Below the pieces are notes generated by a model that was given only the letters and a program-made list of their open reading frames with translations, searched no databases and was not told where the DNA came from. Below, piece by piece: positions 24,144 through 33,037 of a stretch of 50,114 nt of DNA. This stretch comes from Burkholderiaceae bacterium 16 (GTDB lineage Bacteria; Pseudomonadota; Gammaproteobacteria; Burkholderiales; Burkholderiaceae): assembly GCA_000955785.1 (NCBI GenBank), contig JYOD01000098.1, positions 19,559 to 69,672 on the forward strand, given 5' to 3'. Position numbers and translations under genes: made by a program. Each line of letters begins with the position of its first letter. Position 1 is the stretch's first letter.

Positions 24144-25711
24144 GGCGCCAGGAAGCCGGTCTTGTCGCAAGCCAGCGTATTGGACGTCTGCACGCAGGTA
24201 GCCATCAGCTTGCCGGCCACGCTATACGCCTTGAAGGTCCAGCCGGTGGCGGGCGATGCGTTGCGCTCCATCATCACGAAGCCGAAGCTGCTGTGATGGG
24301 TGATCTTGTCGATGACGGTGCCGGGCGCGGGAATCGTGCCGGGCGGCAGCGGATCGGGCAGCGCTACGTCCAGGTTGTCGCCGCCGTTGCCGGACACGAT
24401 GGTGGCCGGGTGGCCGGAGGCGAAATTGATGGCCTGGAAGTCATGCACGTGGCCGTGCAGCGCCACGTGCACGCCGACCGGATAATAAGCCTGGGCGTTG
24501 GCGTTGCTCATCACCGACTGCAGCGCCAGGTTGCCCGGCGCGGGGTTGTTGCCCGCCACCGGCGCAAAGGCCAGGATGGGATGGTGGTTGGTGAACAGGG
24601 TGGTGCTCATGCCCGGCCTGGCGGCGAGCCAGCCCACCGTCTGGAACTGCTTCTGGTAAGCGATGAACTGCGGGTCGTTGGTGGGCAGCGCGGTCTTGCC
24701 GGCCTTGGCCGAGTCGAAGACGATGACCTGCGAACCGGTGCCGAGCGCAACGGCGTAGGGCTCGGAGTAGTTGGCGTTGCCGTCGTTGGCCGGGTCGTTG
24801 CAGGAGCGCGCGTCCGAGTACGGGCGCGGATCGAGGAAGCGGAACCAGCCCTGGCCGGCACGGGCGCATTCCTCATGGTTGCCGCGCACCACCACCCACG
24901 GTGCCTTGGCCATCAGCGCGGCGGCGGGCTTGAAGAGGTCGGCCTGCCAGGTATCCCAGCCATAGCCCCACGGCGTGCCCTGGCAGCCGGCGATATCGGG
25001 CGGGCAGAGGTTTTCGCGATAGTGGTAGTCGCCGATATGCAGGACCAGGTCGGGGTTCATGCCGGCGGCGGTGGCGGCGAGCGCGGCAAACGGCCACGCG
25101 GTGCCGTCGCTGCAAGGCTGGTAGGCGTTATCCGCCTTCTTCAGGCGGCAGCCGGTGTCGGCCAGCACCAGCACGCGCTGCGGCTGGGCCTTGGGCAGCG
25201 GCAGCGTCTGGCCCGCCACGCTGGCGGCGGCCGCATTGGCCGGCAGGGTCGCTTCGCATACCGAGACCGGGAAGTCCGATGGCTTGGAGTCGGCAGCGGC
25301 GCTGGCGGTGGTGCGCAGCGGCATGGCGCCGGCGCCCACGCGCAGCGCCATGCGCTGCTGCACGCCGTCTACCGTCAGCAACGGGCACAGGGCATTCGAC
25401 GGCAGTGCGCTGCCTGCGGCGGCGGCCGGCGCCGTATAGCTGGTGATGACGCGGGCGATGGCCTGGTTGCTGTCGCCGATCTCTACCCACGCGGCCTGGA
25501 TGTTGGCGCTGGCGCTGGCTGCATCGCCGGCCGGCACGACCGGCGCGGCGGGAGTGGCGGGAGCGGCCGGGGCCGCCGGCGCGGCTGCCGCGTCCGTGCT
25601 GTCGCTGCCGCAGCCGTGCAGTACCGCTGCCGTGGCCAGCACCGCCAGGATGGCGCCGATGCCGACGCGCGTGGCGGGTCCGGCGCGCCGGTTCGCTTTG
25701 GGGTTGCCCAT
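24140..25711 (-). CDS. Calcineurin-like metallophosphoesterase lipoprotein
   Basis: A 523-residue exported protein. The lipobox VLHGC is followed by a long Ala/Pro-rich linker (residues about 35-65), then a metallophosphoesterase domain with ADTGC (a variant of the first D-x-H motif, with Cys where His is usual), HIGDYHYR, RGNHEEC, a TNHHP block and HGHVHDF. Metal ligands in the later motifs are present. Family knowledge: phosphate-ester hydrolysis by a dinuclear metal site; the altered first motif may change metal use. GGGAGA lies just upstream of the ATG at 25711. The 4-bp overlap with the peroxidase gene downstream argues that the two act together. Confidence 0.88.
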   Translation of the reverse strand: MGNPKANRRAGPATRVGIGAILAVLATAAVLHGCGSDSTDAAAAPAAPAAPATPAAPVVPAGDAASASANIQAAWVEIGDSNQAIARVITSYTAPAAAAGSALPSNALCPLLTVDGVQQRMALRVGAGAMPLRTTASAAADSKPSDFPVSVCEATLPANAAAASVAGQTLPLPKAQPQRVLVLADTGCRLKKADNAYQPCSDGTAWPFAALAATAAGMNPDLVLHIGDYHYRENLCPPDIAGCQGTPWGYGWDTWQADLFKPAAALMAKAPWVVVRGNHEECARAGQGWFRFLDPRPYSDARSCNDPANDGNANYSEPYAVALGTGSQVIVFDSAKAGKTALPTNDPQFIAYQKQFQTVGWLAARPGMSTTLFTNHHPILAFAPVAGNNPAPGNLALQSVMSNANAQAYYPVGVHVALHGHVHDFQAINFASGHPATIVSGNGGDNLDVALPDPLPPGTIPAPGTVIDKITHHSSFGFVMMERNASPATGWTFKAYSVAGKLMATCVQTSNTLACDKTGFLAP

Positions 25712-25782
25712 TGTTCTATCTCCCTGTTCGCCTTGTTGGCGAGGCGGAAATATACGGAAGGGATGTTTCGGCGCGATGAACG

Positions 25783-27456
25783 TTATGTGTCAGCGCAGCG
25801 GTCCTGGCCCCCGCGGCGGGCGGCGCGCATGGCTTCGGCCGCGTCCAGCTGCAGTTCGCGCGGCAGCGCGGTGATGGCGGCATGGAAGAAGCGGCGCTCC
25901 GCCGGGCGCAGCTTGCCGAGCAGGCCGGCCAGGCGCTCCACGGTCGCAAACGCGGCAGGGGTGTCGCCGTGCTCGAAGGTGTGGAACCAGCTGGCTTCGA
26001 GCAGCAGGTTGGCGAGTTGCAGGGCGCCGTAATGCACGTGCCCGGAATCGTGCTCGTCCAGCGCGAAGCCGGCCAGCGACGACCAGCTGATAAAGCCCTT
26101 GGCGCGGGCAAACGGCGCATGGAAGGGGCGCAGCGCGTCCACCGCTTCGTCGAGCAGCAGCGGCCGCTGCGCGCGGAACGCCTTGAGCGTGCCGCCGCCG
26201 TCCTGCGCGCAGTTGCCGCGCGCGATACGCAGCAGGAAAATGATGTTCCACGCCGAGCCGCCGCCCACGCCGAAGCGGTCGCAGATCCACTCCGACAAGC
26301 CCAGCCAGCGCACCGACTGGCACTGCACCTGGCCGGCGGGCCACTGGCGCGCCGGGTCGATCAGGGCATGGTTCCAGAACAGCCACAGGCACAGGCCGAG
26401 ATTGGCGGCCACGTGCTGCGCGGCATCTACCGAGTCCGCTTCGTATGCAGCCTGCAGCGCGCCGGAGAAGCCTGCCACGGCGGCTTCGGCGGCCTGCCGG
26501 GCTGCCTCCGGCTGCGTGGCCATGTCGCGGATCGCCACGGTCTTGTGGATCAGCGCGCCCAGGTTCAGGGTTTCAAAGCGCACGCGCGGGTTGTAGCGCA
26601 CCACCGGCTGCAGCGCGGGATCCACGGCAAGGCTTTCCAGCTCGGCCTGCGCCGCTTCCATCTGGTTGCCGGCATAGCGCTCCCAGGCGCGCACCACGCG
26701 CGCCATGGCGGCGAATGTGGGCAGGGCGGTATCCACGGTGCCGGTGCCGACGATGCGGTCAAAGCGCTGCAGCGCCGCACGGCTGCGCGCGAGGTCGTCG
26801 CCACGCCGCCACGCCAGGCTCTCCTTGAGCAGGGCGAAGGCGTGCTGGAAATCGTCGGTGGCGCAGCGCTGCGCCGCGCGCAGGGCGTTGGCCACGCCGT
26901 TGCCGGCGCTACCCCCCGCAACGCCCACGCCGTCCTGCATGCCGCGCATGGCTTGCGTGAGGTGGCTCCAGTAGCTGATGTCGCGCATCACGTAGTCGAC
27001 GGCAGGATTGCCGGGGCTGCCGGGACTTCCATCGCCCCCCTGGCCGGCGCGCTGCGCGGTGCCCGTGGCCGGTCCCACGAAGCACGCCAGCGCCGCGTCG
27101 CCGGCACGGCGTCCGTCCACGGTGAAGCGCAGGCGCTTGCAGGCTGCCGCAGCGATCCAGAACGGCCCGCGGCTGCGGTGCGCCGGGTTGAGTCCGGCGG
27201 CGCCCTGGCTGCGATCCGGCCCCCAGCCCACCGGGATGTCCCAGCGCGCGAAATCGGCAAAGGCGCGGGAGACCAGCATGCGGATATTGGCGGCGTCGGG
27301 AAAGCGCGTTCGCAACTGCACCGCTGGCACGCCGGTGGCGCCGCTGCACGCGGCCAGGCAGACCGCGGCGAGCAGCCACAGGCTCTGGTAGCGCGCGGGC
27401 TCGCCATTGACGCGAAAGGGCGCGGACAACTCGATGGTGAGGGCGGACTGGGGCAT
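25783..27456 (-). CDS. Large exported lipoprotein of unknown function
   Basis: A 557-residue protein with a signal sequence and lipobox (LAAVCLAACSG) after an unusually long N-region. I recognise no domain. Visible features are a Gly/Pro-rich insert near residues 145-155, helical central repeats rich in Ala, and a conserved-looking C-terminal stretch with SLAGFALDEHDSGHVHYGAL, whose clustered acidic and His residues could bind metal. It lies 71 bp upstream of the metallophosphoesterase on the same strand and is probably the first gene of a three-gene exported unit. Upstream, 27457-27715 is free of other genes. Confidence 0.72.
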   Translation of the reverse strand: MPQSALTIELSAPFRVNGEPARYQSLWLLAAVCLAACSGATGVPAVQLRTRFPDAANIRMLVSRAFADFARWDIPVGWGPDRSQGAAGLNPAHRSRGPFWIAAAACKRLRFTVDGRRAGDAALACFVGPATGTAQRAGQGGDGSPGSPGNPAVDYVMRDISYWSHLTQAMRGMQDGVGVAGGSAGNGVANALRAAQRCATDDFQHAFALLKESLAWRRGDDLARSRAALQRFDRIVGTGTVDTALPTFAAMARVVRAWERYAGNQMEAAQAELESLAVDPALQPVVRYNPRVRFETLNLGALIHKTVAIRDMATQPEAARQAAEAAVAGFSGALQAAYEADSVDAAQHVAANLGLCLWLFWNHALIDPARQWPAGQVQCQSVRWLGLSEWICDRFGVGGGSAWNIIFLLRIARGNCAQDGGGTLKAFRAQRPLLLDEAVDALRPFHAPFARAKGFISWSSLAGFALDEHDSGHVHYGALQLANLLLEASWFHTFEHGDTPAAFATVERLAGLLGKLRPAERRFFHAAITALPRELQLDAAEAMRAARRGGQDRCADT

Positions 27457-27715
27457 GCGTTCGCGGATCGATTGGAGGGCCGTGGGCGCCTTCGGCGGGC
27501 ACCGCCAGAACGCGCAGGTTACACAGGTTACAGCAAATGCTCTTGGCGGCGTGCCGCCGGACTCCTATGCTCCGCTTCGTCCGCCAGGCCTGGCCAGCAA
27601 TCCCGTGCGCCCTAGCCGCTGTTCGTGCCCCGGCACGTCACCGGCAGGGCTGCAGGGACCGCCACTTCTTCGCAGCGACGGCTGCGCGGGGTGGCTCCGA
27701 TCGCTACTAAGAACA

Positions 27716-28528
27716 ATGGAGAAGATCTTGAAGCAAACCGCAATCCTGGCCGCGCTATGCGCGGCGCTCTCGGTATCAGCGGCCCGTGCGGAAGTGCTCT
27801 GCACGGTGATGGCGGACGCCACCAGCGGCAAGGTCCTGAAACAGGAGGGCACCTGCGGCCAGCGCGTGACCGTCGCATCGACGTTCAAGGTGCCTCTGAG
27901 CCTGATGGGCTTCGACTCGGGGCTGCTGGTGGACGAGCATGCGCCGGCCATGCCGTTTCGTGCGGAGTATCGCGAGAGCAATCCCGCCAAGCGCGTCACC
28001 ACGGATCCCGAACGCTGGATGAAGACTTCGGTCGTGTGGTACTCGCAGCAGTTGACGCAACAGCTTGGCGAAGCGCGCTTCCGGCGCTATGTGGGCGAGT
28101 TTCAATATGGAAACGGCGATGTCTCGGGGGACCCCGGGAAGCACAATGGGCTGACGCATTCATGGCTCAGCTCGTCGCTGAAGATCTCGCCGCTGGAGCA
28201 GGTCGCTTTCCTGGCGAAGGTAGTCAATCGCAAATTGCCCGTCTCCGCGCATGCCTACGACATGACGAGCCGGATCATGGCGATCGGCGTGCTGCCGGAT
28301 GGATGGGCCGTGCACGGCAAGACAGGCACCGGCGCTCCGATCCAGGCCAATGGGTCCGAGGACTGGAACCACGGCTATGGATGGTTTGTCGGCTGGGCGA
28401 CGAAAGCGGGCCGCAGCGTGGTGTTTGCCCGCCTGACCCAGGACGAAAAGAAGGAGCCGGTCAGCGCCGGCTTGCGCACGCGGGAAGCGTTCATGCAGGA
28501 GCTGCCGGGACTATTGCCCTCCCGCTAA
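27716..28528 (+). CDS. blaOXA: Class D beta-lactamase (OXA-type)
   Basis: A 270-residue periplasmic enzyme with a cleavable signal peptide ending SAARA. Class D motifs are complete: S55-T-F-K58 (nucleophile and carbamylated Lys), SVV (S-x-V), QYGNGD (Y-G-N) and HGKTGTG (K-T-G). The overall sequence resembles the chromosomal OXA-22/OXA-60 enzymes of Ralstonia. Family knowledge: hydrolyses penicillins and some cephalosporins; spectrum cannot be read from sequence alone. The ATG at 27716 gives a normal signal peptide; the frame is open far upstream without family resemblance. A class A gene follows 76 bp downstream on the same strand. Confidence 0.95.
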   Translation: MEKILKQTAILAALCAALSVSAARAEVLCTVMADATSGKVLKQEGTCGQRVTVASTFKVPLSLMGFDSGLLVDEHAPAMPFRAEYRESNPAKRVTTDPERWMKTSVVWYSQQLTQQLGEARFRRYVGEFQYGNGDVSGDPGKHNGLTHSWLSSSLKISPLEQVAFLAKVVNRKLPVSAHAYDMTSRIMAIGVLPDGWAVHGKTGTGAPIQANGSEDWNHGYGWFVGWATKAGRSVVFARLTQDEKKEPVSAGLRTREAFMQELPGLLPSR

Positions 28529-28604
28529 GGCCGCCGCATCCGACGGATGCCATGTCAGCCGGAATGGCAAATGGCATCCGTTCCAACATCACAGGAAAAG
28601 ACAG

Positions 28605-29507
28605 ATGAGACACTCACCCGTTCGCCGCACGCTGCTGCTTGCCGCTGCTTCGGTTCCTTTCACCAGCGCCTGTACCTCGTGGGCAGGCAGAGCCGGGGGG
28701 AGCGCCGCGGCGCAAGACCGCCTTGCCGCTCTCGAGTCCGCAGCGGGCGGGCGGCTCGGGGTCGCGGCGCTGAATACGGCCAACGGCGCGCGGATCAGCC
28801 ACCGCGCCAGCGAACGCTTTCCGCTCTGCAGCACGTTCAAGGTGCTCGCGGCATCCGCCATCCTGCAGCGCAGTGCTGCTGAAAGCGGACTGCTGCAACG
28901 GCGCATCGCCTACACGAAGGACGAACTCGTTGCGTATTCACCAGTCACCGGAAAGCACGCCGGCGAAGGTATGACGGTTTCGGACCTCTGTGCGGCCGCG
29001 CTCCAGTACAGCGACAACACGGCTGCCAACCTGCTGATGCACATACTTGGCGGTCCCGCCGCCGTGACGGCGTTCGCCCGCTCGATCGGCGACGACGCGT
29101 TCCGGCTCGACCGCTGGGAGACCGAACTCAACACGGCGATACCGGGCGATCCGCGCGACACGTCGACACCCGCGTCGATGTCGCGGAGCCTGCGACGGCT
29201 TGCGCTGGGCGATGCGCTGGGCGCGGCGGAACGCGGCAGGCTGGTGGCATGGATGCGCGGCAACACGACCGGCGCGACGCGCATCCGCGCCGGCGTGCCG
29301 GCGGATTGGCAGGTTGCGGACAAGACCGGTTCCGGCGACTACGGCGCGGCCAATGATGTTGCCGTGGCGTGGCCGCCCGGAAAGCCGCCTGTCGTGATGG
29401 CGATCTATTTCACGCAAGGCGACAAGGACGCGGCATATCGGAACGACGTGCTGGCAACGGCCGCGCGGATCGTGGCCGAAGCGATCGGTCAGGCCGGCAT
29501 GGCCTGA
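28605..29507 (+). CDS. bla: Class A beta-lactamase
   Basis: A 300-residue enzyme. The N-terminus RRTLLLAAASVPFTSAC combines a twin-arginine pair with a Cys at the likely cleavage site, as in Burkholderia PenA-type enzymes, suggesting Tat export and possibly lipidation. Class A motifs are complete: S76-T-F-K79, YSDN, the omega-loop WETELN (general-base Glu and Asn) and DKTGSGDYG. AGGAAAAG precedes the ATG at 28605. It lies 76 bp after the class D gene without an obvious terminator or AmpR-type regulator between them, so co-transcription is plausible. Confidence 0.95.
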   Translation: MRHSPVRRTLLLAAASVPFTSACTSWAGRAGGSAAAQDRLAALESAAGGRLGVAALNTANGARISHRASERFPLCSTFKVLAASAILQRSAAESGLLQRRIAYTKDELVAYSPVTGKHAGEGMTVSDLCAAALQYSDNTAANLLMHILGGPAAVTAFARSIGDDAFRLDRWETELNTAIPGDPRDTSTPASMSRSLRRLALGDALGAAERGRLVAWMRGNTTGATRIRAGVPADWQVADKTGSGDYGAANDVAVAWPPGKPPVVMAIYFTQGDKDAAYRNDVLATAARIVAEAIGQAGMA

Positions 29508-29554
29508 GCGGGCTTCGTGCTTCATTTTCTCACGGAGAGGACGGGGGCCGCCCC

Positions 29555-31165
29555 TCAGGCCCGGCTGGCGGCGCCGAACGTCAGGCCGAACTTGCCGAGG
29601 TACTTGGCCAGGCGGTCGCTGTCGTTGCTGCTGCTCTTGCCCAGTCGCGAAACCGCGAACAGTTGGCGCCCGGCCTCTGCCTGGCTCCGGCTGCGCTGGC
29701 ACACGCCCAGCACGTAGTCGAGCTGGACCAGGTCGAAAGGGTCCGTGGCGGCCAGCACGGCGGGGTCTAGCAGCGCTTGTGCCAGGCGCTGGCCCGGCAC
29801 CTTGCCGCTTTCTTGTTCGTTGCCGCCGTCCTGCCAGGATTCGCTCAGGCGCGTTATCTCCGCGTCCACGGCGCGCGCATCGATGCGGCCGCTGTCGGCC
29901 AGCGTCATCATGCGCGTCACTGAAGCCGCGAGGTCGCGGAAGTTGCCGCGCCAGCAGGCCTGCGGGGACACCGCGAAATCCAGCCACGCCAGGCGCGCCT
30001 CCTTGTTGAAGCGCACCTGGCTGCCGAGTTCGCGCGCCTGGCGCGCGAGTTCATAATCCAGGTTGGGCTCCACGTCTTCGGGGCGCTCGGCCAGCCCCGG
30101 CAAGCGGTAAGTCCACAAGTTGATGCGGGCGAACAAGTCCTCGCGGAAACGCTCCGCGCGCACTTCCACGCGCAAGTCCCGATTGGTGCCGGCGATCAGC
30201 TGGAAATCGCTCTGCATCTCCTTGTCGCCGCCCACGGGAAAGAACCGTTTCTCCTCGATTGCCTTGAGCAGCATGGCCTGCTCGTCCAGCCCCAGCTCGC
30301 CGATCTCGTCCAGGAAAAGCAGGCCCTGGTGGGCCGAGCGCAGCCAGCCCGCGCGCTCGCCCTGCGCGCCGGTAAAGGCGCCCTTGACGTGGCCGAACAA
30401 GGCGGACATGGCGCCGTCGCCACGGATGGTGGCGCAGTTCACTTCCACAAAGCCGCCGCTCAGTTGATGCCGGCCCTTCTTCAGTTCAAACACCCGCCGC
30501 GCCAGGAAGGACTTGCCGGCGCCGGTGGGCCCGGTCAGCAGCAGCGGCGCGCGCGAGCGCAGCACCACGCGCTCGATCTCGCCGATCATGCGGTTGAAGG
30601 CGGGATTACGGGTGGCGATGCCGGACTTGAGCAGCGATACCGCGTCCTGCTGCTCGCGCGAGAAGCGTGCGGCGAGCTGATCGTAGCGGGACAGGTCGAG
30701 GTCGATGGCGGCATAGCTGCCCGGATGGCCGCTGGCCTGCCGCAAGGGTGGCGAGGTTTGCAGCAGGCAGGCCGGCAGGTAGCGCGCCTCGGTCAGCAGG
30801 AACAGACAGATCTGCGCCACGTGCGTGCCGGTGGTGATATGCACCCAGTAATCCTCGCGCTCCGTATCGAAGCGGTAGCCGCGCGCGAACTCATGCAGCG
30901 AGGCATAGACCTCGCTGAAATCCCAGGGATCCTCCAGCGCCAGCAGGTTCAGCCGGACCTCGGTCTCCGGCGAAACCTTGGCGATATCGGCCGCGACCTG
31001 TTCGGCCAGCATCCGGTGGCGGGCTGTATAGAGAAGCTCGAAGCGGTCTACCAGCAGGTCTTCGTGCTGGCACAGCGCGACCGTGGGCCGCCATTTTTCC
31101 CAACGCGCGGAGCCCTTGCCGCGGTCGAGTTGCGTGCCGATGAAGCCGATGACGACTTTCTTCAT
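29555..31165 (-). CDS. rtcR: RtcR, sigma-54-dependent activator of the RNA repair operon
   Basis: A 536-residue regulator. Residues 1-180 form the N-terminal CARF-like ligand domain (starts KKVVIGFIGTQLDRG; TTGTHVAQI block). The AAA+ domain has Walker A GPTGAGKS at 212-219, the sigma-54-contacting GAFTGA at 262-267 and Walker B LLFLDE at 282-287. The C-terminus ends in a helical DNA-binding region. Family knowledge: the CARF domain represses ATPase activity until an RNA-end or cyclic nucleotide ligand binds, after which RtcR drives sigma-54 transcription of rtcBA. It is divergent from rsr-rtcBA, and a TGGCAC-N5-TTGCT promoter lies between. AAGAGA precedes the ATG at 31165. Confidence 0.97.
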   Translation of the reverse strand: MKKVVIGFIGTQLDRGKGSARWEKWRPTVALCQHEDLLVDRFELLYTARHRMLAEQVAADIAKVSPETEVRLNLLALEDPWDFSEVYASLHEFARGYRFDTEREDYWVHITTGTHVAQICLFLLTEARYLPACLLQTSPPLRQASGHPGSYAAIDLDLSRYDQLAARFSREQQDAVSLLKSGIATRNPAFNRMIGEIERVVLRSRAPLLLTGPTGAGKSFLARRVFELKKGRHQLSGGFVEVNCATIRGDGAMSALFGHVKGAFTGAQGERAGWLRSAHQGLLFLDEIGELGLDEQAMLLKAIEEKRFFPVGGDKEMQSDFQLIAGTNRDLRVEVRAERFREDLFARINLWTYRLPGLAERPEDVEPNLDYELARQARELGSQVRFNKEARLAWLDFAVSPQACWRGNFRDLAASVTRMMTLADSGRIDARAVDAEITRLSESWQDGGNEQESGKVPGQRLAQALLDPAVLAATDPFDLVQLDYVLGVCQRSRSQAEAGRQLFAVSRLGKSSSNDSDRLAKYLGKFGLTFGAASRA

Positions 31166-31174
31166 ATTCTCTTG

Positions 31175-31206
31175 ATTTATATATAGCTAGATAAATATAT
31201 ATAAAT
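31175..31206. promoter_or_regulatory. 32-bp AT-rich inverted repeat, candidate RtcR enhancer site
   Basis: ATTTATATATA (31175-31185) and TATATATAAAT (31196-31206) are perfect 11-bp inverted arms around a 10-nt spacer, in an otherwise GC-rich region. It lies 10 bp upstream of the rtcR start and about 107 bp upstream of the sigma-54 promoter, a normal distance for an enhancer-binding protein. It could also regulate rtcR itself. Confidence 0.6.
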
Positions 31207-31312
31207 AGAGGAATTTCAACAAGCCAAAATCTGGCATTCATTCTCCATCGGTCGAAGAAAAATCTTTTTATATCAATGGCTTACCGGCTTTGTGCTCAAG
31301 CCGGCCGTGCCC

Positions 31313-31328
31313 TGGCACACCGATTGCT
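31313..31328 (+). promoter_or_regulatory. Sigma-54 promoter of rsr-Y RNA-rtcBA
   Basis: TGGCAC (31313-31318), five bases, then TTGCT (31324-31328) match the -24/-12 consensus with correct spacing. It points towards rsr, with initiation expected near 31340, about 100 nt before the rsr start. RtcR encoded on the other side is the matching activator. Confidence 0.9.
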
Positions 31329-31437
31329 GAATAGAGACTATCGAATACGGTGCAGGCCGAAAGCCAACGGCAGCCAAATCAGGCGCAAGACGCCACCGCC
31401 CGCACCGGCAACGCACTAGTCTCCAGGGAGAGTGCGA

Positions 31438-33000
31438 ATGGCAAATACCAATCTGTTCCAAGGCCTGCGTGGCCGCTTTCTGCCGCCGGCGGACGCGACC
31501 AACGAGGCGGGCGGTACCGGCTATGCGTTGGGACGCGAGCATCGCCTGGCGCAGTACGCGGCGACCGGCTGCCTGAACGGCACCTTCTACGCCAGCGCCG
31601 ACGTCCAGCTCGACGCCGTGCTGGCGCTGTGCGAAGACGTCGACCCGGCCTTTATCGCCAAGACCACCGTGTACTGCCGCGAGCGTGGCTATATGAAGGA
31701 CATGCCGGCCCTGCTGGTCGCGGCATTGACGCTGCGCGGCCCGCAGTACCTGCCGGCGGTGTTCGGCCGCGTGATCGACAACGGCAAGATGCTGCGCAAT
31801 GTCGTGCAGATCCTGCGCAGCGGTGCGGTGGGCCGCAAATCACTGGGCACGCGGCCGAAGAAGCTGGTGCAGCAGTGGCTCAATACCGCCAGCGAGCGCG
31901 CGCTGTTGTCCGCGGGAATTGGCACGCGGCCCTCGCTGGCCGATGTGGTGAAGATGGTGCACCCGAAGCCCGCCGAAGCCTGGCGCGCTGCCTTCTTCGC
32001 CCGGTTGATCGGCAAGCCGTATGACCCGGCTGCGCTGCCGCCGGCCACGCAGGCTTTCGAGGCCTACCGGCAGGCACGCGCCGAAGGCAGCCAGGCCCCG
32101 GTGCCGGAGGTGCCGTTCCAGATGCTGGCCTCGCTGGACCTGGATGCACAAGCCTGGGCCGAGGTGGCGCGGCAGGGCGGCTGGCAGATGGTGCGGATGA
32201 ACCTGAACACCTTTGCCCGCCACGGCGTGTTCGCCCTGCCGGGCATGGCGCAGGAGATTGCGGCAAAGCTGCGCGATCCCGTCGCCATTGCGCGGGCCCG
32301 GGTGTTCCCGTACCAGTTGCTGGCCGCGTACCAGGCGGCGGGCGAGGAACTGCCGGCTGTGGTGCGCGAGGCCTCGCAGGATGCGCTGGAGCTTGCGCTG
32401 GCCAATGTGCCGCAGGTGGAGGGCCGCATGGTGGTTTGCCCGGACGTATCGGGGTCCATGCACTCGCCGGTGAGCGGCTATCGCGGCAGCGCCAGCAGCG
32501 CGGTGCGCTGCGTGGATGCCGCGGCGCTGGTTGCCGCCACCTTCCTGCGCAATCAGCCGGATACGGTGGTGCTGCCGTTCAAGGAGGAGGTGGTGAAGCT
32601 GACGCTGAACCCGCGCGACACGGTAATGACCAACGCGCAGAAGATGGCGGAGATCGGCGCCGGCGGCACCAACTGCAGCGCGCCCCTGGCCTGGCTGAAT
32701 CACCGCCGCGTCAGCGCCGACCTGGTGATGCTGGTGTCGGACAACCAGTCGTGGATGGATGTCCGCAATGGCCCGACAGCCACGCTGCGCGAGTGGGAGC
32801 GTTTCAGGCAGCGCAATCCCAAGGCACGGCTGGTGTGCCTGGATATGCAGCCCTACGCCGGCAGCCAGGCGCCGGAGCGCGACGACATCCTGAACATCGG
32901 GGGCTTTTCCGACTCGGTGTTCCAGATCGTCGCCGCCTTTGCCGCCGGGCAGTTGCATGCCGGGCACTGGGTGGGCGAGATCTCGGCGCTCAACCTGTGA
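31438..33000 (+). CDS. rsr: Rsr, Ro60-like TROVE domain RNA-binding protein
   Basis: A 520-residue bacterial Ro60 orthologue. The N-terminal TROVE/HEAT-repeat ring (about residues 15-320) includes REHRLAQYAATGCLNGTFYAS and KTTVYCRERGYMKDMPALL. The C-terminal von Willebrand A domain has the MIDAS motif D336-V-S-G-S340, with TNCSAPLAW and VSDNQSW as its other metal-contacting loops. Family knowledge: Ro60 binds misfolded RNAs through its ring and Y RNAs on its outer surface; bacterial Rsr works with PNPase in RNA decay. AGGGAG lies 7 nt before the ATG at 31438. The three Y-RNA-like units that follow directly are its expected partners. Confidence 0.96.
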   Translation: MANTNLFQGLRGRFLPPADATNEAGGTGYALGREHRLAQYAATGCLNGTFYASADVQLDAVLALCEDVDPAFIAKTTVYCRERGYMKDMPALLVAALTLRGPQYLPAVFGRVIDNGKMLRNVVQILRSGAVGRKSLGTRPKKLVQQWLNTASERALLSAGIGTRPSLADVVKMVHPKPAEAWRAAFFARLIGKPYDPAALPPATQAFEAYRQARAEGSQAPVPEVPFQMLASLDLDAQAWAEVARQGGWQMVRMNLNTFARHGVFALPGMAQEIAAKLRDPVAIARARVFPYQLLAAYQAAGEELPAVVREASQDALELALANVPQVEGRMVVCPDVSGSMHSPVSGYRGSASSAVRCVDAAALVAATFLRNQPDTVVLPFKEEVVKLTLNPRDTVMTNAQKMAEIGAGGTNCSAPLAWLNHRRVSADLVMLVSDNQSWMDVRNGPTATLREWERFRQRNPKARLVCLDMQPYAGSQAPERDDILNIGGFSDSVFQIVAAFAAGQLHAGHWVGEISALNL

Positions 33001-33010
33001 AGTTGAGAGC

Positions 33011-33034
33011 TTGTGAGGTTGTGAGGTTGTGAAG
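33011..33034 (+). repeat. Three 8-bp tandem repeats after rsr
   Basis: TTGTGAGG, TTGTGAGG and TTGTGAAG run head to tail from 33011, ten bases after the rsr stop and four bases before the first Y-RNA-like helix. Function unknown; slippage-prone spacer or processing signal are possibilities. Confidence 0.7.
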
Positions 33035-33037
33035 TTC

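Noticed and set aside
24002..26032. Long plus-strand frame opposite the metallophosphoesterase
   Set aside because: Gly/Arg/His-rich shadow without motifs; the minus strand encodes clear domains and signal peptides.
33011..33034. CRISPR-like short repeats after rsr
   Set aside because: The units are 8 bp, directly adjacent and without spacers, so they are a simple tandem repeat.
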